Assembly: GCA_040905905.1 (NCBI GenBank)
Contig: JBBDQN010000044.1
Location: 1 to 20,259 of the forward strand
Source: JAICND01 sp040905905
Lineage (GTDB): Bacteria; Actinomycetota; Acidimicrobiia; Spongiisociales; ZC4RG35
Reading direction: 5' to 3'
DNA: 20,259 nucleotides
The notes under the pieces are model-generated. The model had not been told where the DNA came from. It saw nothing but the letters and a program-made list of their open reading frames with translations, and made no database searches. This document shows, piece by piece, positions 14,762 through 20,259 of the stretch. Numbering within the stretch: position 1 is the stretch's first letter; every line of letters starts with the position of its first letter. The position numbers and the translations under genes were made by a program.

Positions 14762-14827
14762 ATGGATACCCTTTGCGAAGGATTTGCCGACCATTTGATC
14801 GAGGGGCCGTGGCAGTCGTGCGATTGA
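14762..14827 (+). CDS. Possible 21-aa leader peptide coupled to the amidohydrolase
   Basis: An ATG at 14762 follows a strong GGGGAGGTC ribosome site and opens a frame encoding MDTLCEGFADHLIEGPWQSC plus Asp, ending in TGA at 14827, just 7 nt before the amidohydrolase ATG (14835). The amidohydrolase itself lacks a recognisable ribosome site. That arrangement suggests ribosomes terminating on the leader re-initiate on the downstream gene. Alternatively this is a gene remnant or chance frame. The peptide matches no family I know. Confidence 0.35.
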   Translation: MDTLCEGFADHLIEGPWQSCD

Positions 14828-14834
14828 CATTCAG

Positions 14835-15671
14835 ATGAGAATCGTTGACTCTCAAATACACATCTGGGGTGCGCATACCCCTGAACGTCCATGGCCAAGA
14901 TTCGGCTTCGAGCATAATCATGGAGCCGACGACTATCTAACACCGCATGTACTGGCACTTATGGACTCTGCTGGTGTCGACGCCGCAATACTCGTACCTC
15001 CGGCGTGGGAAGGTGATCGCAACGACTTGTGCCTCGCGGCGGCCCAGAAGCATCCACATCGCTTCGCTGTGATGGGGCGGATGGATGTTTCAGATCGCTC
15101 GAACACGAAGTTGCTTGCAACGTGGCGCCAAACCCCAGGCATGCTCGGCCTCCGGGTTACCTTTTCCCGTGGGCGTACAGTTCATTGGTTGGAAGAAGGC
15201 ACTGCGGATTGGCTTTGGCCTGAGGCAGAGCAGTGGAACATCCCACTAATGATCTGGGCCCCTGGTCAAACGCCGCATCTAAGACGGATCGCGACCGACT
15301 ACCCTAGACTGCGACTCGTAGTCGATCACTTGGGAATCCCTTCGGATCTCCGCGACCACGAGATCCTTCACCCTCTGAGGGAAACGCTCGGCCTAGCCGA
15401 CCTGCCGAACGTCGCGGTTAAGGTATCGGCGCTTCCGAGTGTGGTAACGGAGGCATTTCCCTTCCCATTCCTTCAATCCGTTGTCCGTGATACCGTTTCG
15501 GCGTTCGGTCCGTCACGTGTATTCTGGGGGTCCGATTTGAGCAGGCTTGCGTGTACTTACCGCGAAGCAGTACAGCTATTCACGCACGAACTAGGCTTCT
15601 TAACCGACAGTGATCTCGAGTGGATAATGGGAAAGGGTATCGAATCGTGGCTAGGCTGGGATCGAGGGTGA
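14835..15671 (+). CDS. Amidohydrolase_2 family TIM-barrel hydrolase
   Basis: This 278-residue protein belongs to the amidohydrolase_2 group that includes 2-pyrone-4,6-dicarboxylate lactonase-like enzymes. It begins 'MRIVDSQIHIWG', where the first His of the usual DxHxH metal motif is Gln (Q7) and H9 remains. Later elements are 'HRFAVMGRMDV', 'GMLGLRVTF', 'PRLRLVVDHLG' (H165), 'PNVAVKVSAL' and 'RVFWGSDLSRL' (D234). A Trp (W141) occupies the position after the fifth strand where a His is common. The metal site may thus be reduced, as in metal-independent lactonases of the superfamily, but that is inferred. It is predicted cytoplasmic. The start at ATG 14835 lacks a ribosome site and sits 7 nt after the small leader frame. 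The role is probably ring or ester hydrolysis in the same pathway as its neighbours. Confidence 0.88.
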   Translation: MRIVDSQIHIWGAHTPERPWPRFGFEHNHGADDYLTPHVLALMDSAGVDAAILVPPAWEGDRNDLCLAAAQKHPHRFAVMGRMDVSDRSNTKLLATWRQTPGMLGLRVTFSRGRTVHWLEEGTADWLWPEAEQWNIPLMIWAPGQTPHLRRIATDYPRLRLVVDHLGIPSDLRDHEILHPLRETLGLADLPNVAVKVSALPSVVTEAFPFPFLQSVVRDTVSAFGPSRVFWGSDLSRLACTYREAVQLFTHELGFLTDSDLEWIMGKGIESWLGWDRG

Positions 15672-15844
15672 CAGGACGATCCGGCGTATCGTTAGGTAGG
15701 CCACTTTTCAGTTGTTGTGCCCGTCCGAAACAACTGCGTAGCTTCTCTCATGTATCCGTTTTGACTGTGCATCGGCTAACCGCGGAGGATCAGGCGCTTT
15801 GGACACCGAATGACACGCCTACAAAACAGCGACTTAACGTAAGA

Positions 15845-15868
15845 GTTGACACCTCCGGTGATGTCAAC
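15845..15868. promoter_or_regulatory. 24-bp palindrome upstream of the ACMSD-like gene
   Basis: Arms GTTGACA (15845-15851) and TGTCAAC (15862-15868) are perfect inverted repeats around a 10-nt centre that is itself mostly symmetric; in all 10 of 12 base pairs match. It lies 62 nt before the start codon at 15931 and contains TTGACA, which could be a -35 box, though the hexamer 17 nt downstream (GCTACA) is poor. It looks like an operator for a dimeric regulator or, in RNA, a hairpin. No regulator gene is encoded in the right half of the window. Confidence 0.5.
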
Positions 15869-15930
15869 GCTACACACGCTCGCTGTAAGCGGGCTCATCG
15901 GCACGTCTTAGACGAAAGGGAGAATCACAC

Positions 15931-16929
15931 ATGCCTGTGATTGATGTTCACGCCCACGTATCGCCCGACCGCTACAAAGAGGCTATCCGATCCGAAGGCT
16001 CATGGTACGGGCTGAGTTCTAAAGAAGGCGAGCTTGAGGTAGGTGGTTTTGCTAAAGCGACGTCTGAGCGACTCAAAGACATGGACCTGGTAGGTGTTGA
16101 TATGCAGCTGCTGAGCCCCGCTGCTGGCTTCTTTCAGTACCAGAATGACTTGGAGACGACGAAGGCGATTGCCAAGGAGTGTAACGATGAAATCGCTTCA
16201 ATGGTGGCTGAGCATCCGAGTCGGTTTGCGGGGCTAGGCACCCTCCCGATGCAGGACATATCATCAGCGATTTCTGAGATGGAACGAATAGTCGGCGAGA
16301 AGGGACTTCGTGGAGTCGAGATCAGTGACCATGTGTTAGGACGAACCTATGATCTAGCCGAGTTCCGACCGTTCTTTCGAGTAGCAGAGGAGTTGGGAGC
16401 AGTCATCTTCTTTCACCAGGCGTCCGATACATGTGTGCATGAGCGGATACCTCGTTACAGAATAGGTAACTCGGTGGGAAACCTGGCGGAGCGAACCGTC
16501 CTGTTCGCTACTCTTGTGTTTGGAGGAGTTATGGATTACTGCCCGGCTCTGGAGCCGATTCTCGCGCACGGCGGCGGTTATACGGCGTTCGGAATCACGC
16601 GGATGGACAAGGTGGCGGGAGCCTTGGATAGATCCGGGACTGATCTGATGCCACCCTTCCCGCAGGAAGGAGACGGTATCATTGGCCTTAGGCGACCGCC
16701 CAGCGACTACCTGAGTCGCTTCTACTACGACTGCTGCGTGTATCGCGGTTCTGTGCTCCGGTTTCTCGTCGAGGTAGTCGGGGCTGACCGTGTAGTTCTC
16801 GGTACTGACTATCCGGCTCCGATGGTGCTGCCTGATGCAGTCAATTGGGTGCTGGGTCTCGACGAACTCACGGAGGACGAGAAGCGTGCCATTCTCGCGG
16901 ATAATGCTACTCGCCTGCTCCATCTCTAG
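15931..16929 (+). CDS. ACMSD-like amidohydrolase_2 (metal-dependent decarboxylase/hydrolase)
   Basis: The 332-residue protein has the full metal-site set of the amidohydrolase_2/ACMSD group: 'VIDVHAHVSP' (H7, H9), 'VIFFHQAS' (H162), 'ILAHGGG' (H213) and 'VVLGTDYP' (D293). Other family features are 'GLGTLPMQD', 'GLRGVEIS' and the C-terminal 'ILADNATRLLHL', matching the 'ilg.NA.rll' ending of this family. Members decarboxylate aromatic or muconate-semialdehyde acids (ACMSD, gamma-resorcylate, 5-carboxyvanillate) or hydrolyse related compounds, using zinc or manganese. It is a cytoplasmic protein of typical length. ATG 15931 follows AAGGGAG at 9 nt. The preceding 259 nt include the palindrome at 15845-15868, so it may have its own promoter. 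With the redox enzymes upstream it suggests use of a carboxylated ring or enol acid; the substrate is not shown. Confidence 0.93.
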   Translation: MPVIDVHAHVSPDRYKEAIRSEGSWYGLSSKEGELEVGGFAKATSERLKDMDLVGVDMQLLSPAAGFFQYQNDLETTKAIAKECNDEIASMVAEHPSRFAGLGTLPMQDISSAISEMERIVGEKGLRGVEISDHVLGRTYDLAEFRPFFRVAEELGAVIFFHQASDTCVHERIPRYRIGNSVGNLAERTVLFATLVFGGVMDYCPALEPILAHGGGYTAFGITRMDKVAGALDRSGTDLMPPFPQEGDGIIGLRRPPSDYLSRFYYDCCVYRGSVLRFLVEVVGADRVVLGTDYPAPMVLPDAVNWVLGLDELTEDEKRAILADNATRLLHL

Positions 16930-16989
16930 TTGCCGGCTGGTTACACGACAGAGTGGAACTTGAGTCTCCGAAAGGTCATGTTGGGAGGA

Positions 16990-17038
16990 AAGCCGCAAGG
17001 TGGGCGAACGGGATGGTCACCCGTTTGCTCTGCGGCTT
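16990..17038 (+). terminator. Large two-tier hairpin downstream of the ACMSD-like gene
   Basis: Outer arms AAGCCGCA (16990-16997) and TGCGGCTT (17031-17038) pair perfectly. Inside, GCGAACGGG (17004-17012) pairs with CCCGTTTGC (17020-17028) with one G-T pair around loop ATGGTCA. It begins 60 nt after the stop codon. No T-run follows on either strand, so it is not a textbook intrinsic terminator. It could end or protect the plus-strand transcript, or be part of a mobile-element end or small RNA. Confidence 0.45.
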
Positions 17039-17076
17039 GATCGGATGGACATGCACCGCCGAAGAGATCATGCAAG

Positions 17077-17111
17077 GTGTCGGTAACAGCTCAGCCGCCC
17101 TTGACCGACAC
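17077..17111. repeat. Inverted repeat, 8-bp perfect arms
   Basis: GTGTCGGT (17077-17084) and ACCGACAC (17104-17111) are exact inverted repeats separated by 19 nt. It lies 39 nt beyond the large hairpin. It could be a hairpin, a binding site or a remnant of an insertion-sequence end; nothing in the sequence decides. Confidence 0.5.
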
Positions 17112-17636
17112 AACTGACACCCACCACCAGACGTTCGATCAGATCCACCAGTACCGCCGCCACGCGGATACGATCACAGGTGAAAACGAACAGACATACG
17201 ATCGGGCTCCATCATGGCCCCCTCCTCGCTCGATGACTTGCATCACCGAGTATCGGGGGGCCCTGACCAGCAGCCCGGCATCATCACCAGGAGGCTGTTC
17301 CCCACCTCACCGCACAGTCACCCAATGGCACACCCCTGCCCGTATCATCTCGAGCGGACGCCGGGGACATCGTCCGAAATCCTCGAGGGCAGGCCCAGCA
17401 GAGCCGACCTTTTAGGTGCCTACCGAAACACGCCGCACTCACCTGAACATGCCACCTCCAGGCCCGACCCCCAATGCGGGAACAGATCAGCACGCGCCAA
17501 AACCGACAATCCCCCCGGCGAGCTACGCACAGAAGGACCGATAGCGCGGCGAACTCCTACGGATCCACGCACGCCCATAGCCGAAAACCAACATCATTGG
17601 TCCCGCTCATCCCCGCCGTGAACAATCATGGCTAAG
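17112..17636. other. Gene-poor convergent gap, C-rich on the plus strand
   Basis: This stretch separates the convergent plus-strand ACMSD-like gene and minus-strand transporter operon. Overlapping frames are Pro/Ser/Arg-rich with no recognisable domain. Its composition is GC-richer than the flanking genes and resembles the left half, so it may be a separate inserted or decayed segment. I could not identify a transposase or other relic in it. Confidence 0.5.
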
Positions 17637-17963
17637 TCAATCCGCTTCCTCGACCGTCTGCACCCAGTAGTACCCCGCAATCGTTTGCAGGCTCGAAGGA
17701 TTAACACGAATGAGATGAATCTCATTCGTATGGACACCGGCAAGGGTCCCAAACTCCCTTAGTTTATTCACATGAAACAGCTCAGCATCGAAAGCAAGAA
17801 TGACCTCGATATCGTAGAGTTCCCGGGAACCGCTTTCCATTGAGGACTGCAGCTGGGAAGAGAGTCGCTGCTCCCACGACATCCATCCGAGGACGGAAGG
17901 AGCCAGCAGGAACGCCGCCAGAATAGCAGCCGGAATACCAAGGCGCATTAACAGTGGTCTCAT
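17637..17963 (-). CDS. Small single-pass membrane protein of unknown function
   Basis: The protein has 108 residues from ATG 17963, which overlaps the TGA of the permease as ATGA; a start at 17984 (115 aa) is in frame but less likely. After basic residues there is one hydrophobic segment 'LGIPAAILAAFLLAPSVLGW', followed by a soluble part, 'EQRLSSQLQSSMESGSRELY' then 'DIEVILAFDAELFHVN' and 'YYWVQTVEEAD', with mixed strands and helices. This predicts an N-terminal anchor or uncleaved signal with about 75 residues probably outside. I do not recognise the family. Overlap with the permease gene implies coupled synthesis, so it could be an accessory or stabilising subunit of the transporter, or a regulator. 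It is the last gene before the convergent gap. Confidence 0.75.
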   Translation of the reverse strand: MRPLLMRLGIPAAILAAFLLAPSVLGWMSWEQRLSSQLQSSMESGSRELYDIEVILAFDAELFHVNKLREFGTLAGVHTNEIHLIRVNPSSLQTIAGYYWVQTVEEAD

Positions 17964-18781
17964 ATGCTCTGTAGTGTTCCCCATCGCTCGACTGTCCGTC
18001 GTTCTAAAGGCCGAAGCAGTAGGCCGTCTAGCAACATCCAGAGAGAGCCGATCACGAGGATTCCTGCGAGAATTCGGTCAGTTCGGAACCAATTGCCGGC
18101 ATCGTATATTAGGAATCCCAAGCCGCTCGTGGCTGCAATAAGTTCGGCTGCGACCAAAGCGCGCCAACCGAAGCTGAATCCAATGCGCACCCCAACTATA
18201 ATTGAGGGCAATGCTCCCGGCAGGAACACGTGCCGAATAACTGAAAACCGAGAACCTCCGAGTGTCCGAACGGCATGTTCCAATACAGCGGGTATGGAAC
18301 GAACGCCGAGCACAGTATTGAAGAAGACCAGAAAGAAGATGGCATTCCAGATTATGAAGGTTACTGCGGCCGTTCCTAACCCAAACCAAAGAATGGCGAG
18401 TGGAATCCACGTGATGCCACTCATAGAGTTGAAGAAGGACGCTAGCGGCATCAGGAAATCACCTAGCCTCCTGAATAGACTCACTACCATTCCGAGTCCA
18501 ACACCCATTCCAACGCCTATGGCGACAGCGCGAAGGATACGCGCCATACTGACCGAAATGTGTTCCCATAATTCACCAGATGCAGCCAAGCGCCCTAGTT
18601 CCCTGTAGACTGCTTCGGGCCTAGGGAGCGTCAAAGGTGTGACTAGCCCACTAGCCGATATGACCCACCAGATGCCCAGGAGAATTGCAAAGGGCAATAC
18701 GGAGAGCCATCTGTCAGAGCGCCAGAAATGAACGGCCGAGGTAACAGTACCTAGCAATGAGGTCCCAGCGCGGCTACTCAT
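17960..18781 (-). CDS. ABC transporter permease (second of two)
   Basis: This 273-residue BPD_transp_1 permease of the NitT/TauT type has hydrophobic segments such as 'WLSVLPFAILLGIWWVISAS', 'ILRAVAIGVGMGVGLGMVVS', 'AVTFIIWNAIFFLVFFNTVL' and 'IIVGVRIGFSFGWRALVAAE'. The EAA-type loop is 'VRTLGGSRFSVIRHVFLPGA' followed by LPSI, matching the site where the ATPase binds. I set the start at ATG 18781, which overlaps the TGA of the first permease as ATGA; an upstream ATG at 18799 would overlap further. It is clearly homologous to the permease at 18778-19608 over its whole length, including 'GWRALV', 'LGFLIYDAGNWFRTDRIL' and 'RRTVERWG', yet diverged. The pair probably forms a heterodimeric channel, unlike the usual homodimer in this family. 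Confidence 0.92.
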   Translation of the reverse strand: MSSRAGTSLLGTVTSAVHFWRSDRWLSVLPFAILLGIWWVISASGLVTPLTLPRPEAVYRELGRLAASGELWEHISVSMARILRAVAIGVGMGVGLGMVVSLFRRLGDFLMPLASFFNSMSGITWIPLAILWFGLGTAAVTFIIWNAIFFLVFFNTVLGVRSIPAVLEHAVRTLGGSRFSVIRHVFLPGALPSIIVGVRIGFSFGWRALVAAELIAATSGLGFLIYDAGNWFRTDRILAGILVIGSLWMLLDGLLLRPLERRTVERWGTLQSI

Positions 18782-19608
18782 CGGTGGACCATACCCCATC
18801 GCTGCACGGTGTGAGCCTCAACTGGTCTAAGGAAGAGATGATCTGTGGCCAGCCACAATGCGCCTGTCAAAACCATACCGAGAAGAATGCGATCTGTTTG
18901 CTGGAAACCCCGGCTGTCGAATAGCAGGACACCGAGTCCACTGCTAGCGACGATCATCTCGCTCCCGACTAGGGCGCGCCACCCATAGCCCACTCCAAGA
19001 CGAACACCTGTAAGTATGCTCGGCAAGGCTCCCGGAAACCAAACGCTCCGATACAAGTACCATCGGCGAGCGCCAAACACACGCGTGGCGTTGATCAGAT
19101 TGATCGGCACGGACGAGACTCCTACAATCGTATTAAAGATTATTGGAAAGACGAGGGTATAGAGAATGAGGGCCAGAATTGTTACCTCCCCGAAGCCCAT
19201 CCAGATGACCGCCATGGGCAACCAGGCGATCCCGGATAGGGCTTGATTGAAGTTAAAGAAAGGCAGAAGGGATCGACTTACCCGCCGATTCAATCCGAGC
19301 AACATTCCTAGCACTATTCCTAAGGGAATACCAACTAGACAGGCCGCGAGTATTCGAACTAAGGTAGATGACATATAGTCGATCAGTATGCCCTTTTGCA
19401 GCAGCTCGCCCGCAGCCGCAATGAGGTCGGTCGGCCAAGGAATGATACGGTCGTCTAGATCGAACGCGAGTTTAGCGAGCCACCAGATGAGAATGAGTAC
19501 TACAAAAGGCAGGAGGTGTATTCGAAACTGATCGAAGGTGACACCGAACCAGCGACGTACGGAGGCTTTTTTCTCTACACGCATGCCCACGAGGAGATTG
19601 GCGTTCAT
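18778..19608 (-). CDS. ABC transporter permease (first of two)
   Basis: The 276-residue inner-membrane permease contains 'LLPFVVLILIWWLAKLAF', 'ILAACLVGIPLGIVLGMLLG', 'VTILALILYTLVFPIIFNTI' and the EAA-type loop 'TRVFGARRWYLYRSVWFPGA' followed by LPSI. 'GYGWRALVGSEMIVASSGLG' is shared with the second permease. It starts at ATG 19608, whose A is the last base of the ATPase TAA (TAATG junction), so coupled translation is expected. It overlaps the next permease by ATGA. The basic N-terminus 'MRVEKKASVRRWFG' faces the cytoplasm. The gene set is ATPase, permease, permease, small membrane protein with no receptor; the lipoprotein at 10653-11792 is the candidate. Confidence 0.93.
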   Translation of the reverse strand: MNANLLVGMRVEKKASVRRWFGVTFDQFRIHLLPFVVLILIWWLAKLAFDLDDRIIPWPTDLIAAAGELLQKGILIDYMSSTLVRILAACLVGIPLGIVLGMLLGLNRRVSRSLLPFFNFNQALSGIAWLPMAVIWMGFGEVTILALILYTLVFPIIFNTIVGVSSVPINLINATRVFGARRWYLYRSVWFPGALPSILTGVRLGVGYGWRALVGSEMIVASSGLGVLLFDSRGFQQTDRILLGMVLTGALWLATDHLFLRPVEAHTVQRWGMVHR

Positions 19609-20259
19609 TATGACCGCTCCTGACCTTGCGGGACCAGTTCCTCTCGCACCGACCTCATAACTTGGTCCCGAGGCCCTAAGAATCTCGGATCCGAGACGAT
19701 CGAATCCCAGTGTCGTTCAGCGCGCGCAATTGGTACTTCAAACAAATGTTTCACGCGTCCAGGCCTCTGCGACATCACTAGCACTTGGTCCCCGATAAAG
19801 ACCGCCTCGTCAACGCTATGCGTAACAAAGATGATCGTCTTGCCTGTGAGCCGCGCTATACTGAGTAATTCTTGACCCAAAGTTATCCGAGTCTGGGCAT
19901 CCACCGCGGCGAACGGCTCATCCATTAAAACCACGTCGGGATCAGCAGCCAGCGTCCGCGCGACAGCGACGCGTTGCTTCATGCCGCCGGACAACTGATG
20001 AGGGTAATATTTTTCAAAGCCATCTAGCCCTACCATCTTGACGTACTTGTCGACAGCTTTCCGTATTTCCTCGCGGGATGCCCGAGCGATCTCCATTCCA
20101 TGACCGATATTCCTAGACACCGTTCGCCATGGCATCAGCGCCAAATCCTGGAACACTACGCCCCTATCTCGGCCCGGTCCTTTCACCTGAACGCCATCAA
20201 TCAGTATCCGGCCTGACTCAGGAATAGCTAAACCGGCGACTAGTGCGATAAGGGTGGAC
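19608..20259 (-). CDS. ABC transporter ATP-binding protein, 5' end outside window
   Basis: The minus-strand frame runs off the right edge, so the N-terminus is missing. The visible part begins STLIALVAGLAIPESGRILI, meaning the edge cuts through Walker A just after its Lys. Downstream motifs are intact: Q-loop 'VVFQDLALMPWRT', signature 'LSGGMKQR', Walker B 'VVLMDEP', D-loop 'AAVD' and switch His in 'IFVTHS'. 'LMPWRTVSRNI' places it in the SsuB/TauB branch. A GTG at 20186 is an internal codon, not the start. About 217 residues are visible, and roughly 45 more would be expected outside. It drives the two permeases encoded directly downstream, overlapping the first as TAATG. Confidence 0.95.
   Translation of the reverse strand, partial: STLIALVAGLAIPESGRILIDGVQVKGPGRDRGVVFQDLALMPWRTVSRNIGHGMEIARASREEIRKAVDKYVKMVGLDGFEKYYPHQLSGGMKQRVAVARTLAADPDVVLMDEPFAAVDAQTRITLGQELLSIARLTGKTIIFVTHSVDEAVFIGDQVLVMSQRPGRVKHLFEVPIARAERHWDSIVSDPRFLGPRDQVMRSVREELVPQGQERS

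Noticed and set aside
15620..15940. 106-codon frame between the two amidohydrolase_2 genes
   Set aside because: It starts inside the first gene in another frame, crosses the palindrome and overlaps the next start; no domain is visible.
17077..17415. 112-codon frame in the convergent gap
   Set aside because: It is low-complexity (Thr, His, Pro, Ser), lacks a ribosome site and begins inside an inverted repeat.
20186..20186. GTG at 20186 as the start of the right-edge ATPase
   Set aside because: In-frame codons upstream to the window edge encode conserved ABC sequence starting just after the Walker A Lys, so the true start lies outside the window.

Overview
The window looks like an accessory, catabolic region of a high-GC Gram-positive bacterium, probably an actinobacterium. 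The hints are GTG starts, lipoprotein signal peptides followed by Thr/Ala-rich linkers, a likely flavin/F420-type LLM oxidoreductase and many isolated amidohydrolases. I cannot assign a genus. No rRNA, tRNA or CRISPR array was seen.

Left half (1-8373, all minus strand): one tightly packed gene set. In transcription order it holds a GntR/FCD regulator (8373-7594), a promoter with an overlapping palindromic operator (7563-7591), and a NitT/TauT-type ABC importer: lipoprotein receptor, ATPase and permease (7533-4683). Then come a SnoaL-like protein (4642-4205), an LLM-class flavin oxidoreductase (4185-3184), a DUF1116 (YlbE/AllG-like) protein (3187-1937), a D-aminoacylase-type amidohydrolase (1940-456), and a second SnoaL-like paralogue running off the left edge (424-1). 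Gaps are short and several junctions are ATGA or GTGA overlaps. The set reads as an uptake-plus-degradation operon for a nitrogen-containing, possibly N-acylated or N-carbamoylated, compound. The substrate is not determined by the sequence.

Middle (8374-10650): a scrapyard. It contains a 29-bp tandem duplication, a truncated AzlC-family permease and a frameshifted remnant of a type I restriction HsdR C-terminus. Base composition changes here: DNA to the right is visibly less GC-rich and uses more A/T-ending codons.

Right half (10653-20259): a second catabolic cluster around a second NitT/TauT-type importer. On the plus strand are a lipoprotein receptor with an 18-bp tandem repeat in its linker, a D-2-hydroxyacid dehydrogenase, an aldo/keto reductase and two metal-dependent amidohydrolase_2 proteins, the second ACMSD-like. 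They are separated by gaps holding a winged-helix gene fragment and the end of an IS3-family element. Converging from the right edge on the minus strand is an ATG-overlapping operon: ATPase (cut by the window edge), two different permeases and a small one-TM protein of unknown function. The receptor 7 kb away is the obvious partner for this receptor-less transporter.

The most interesting points are the DUF1116 protein without visible AllF/FdrA or AllH partners inside an LLM/D-aminoacylase/SnoaL operon, the near-ideal promoter with its operator inside the spacer, the two-permease transporter with a conserved-looking extra membrane protein, and a 22-codon leader ORF that may couple translation to the first amidohydrolase_2 gene.
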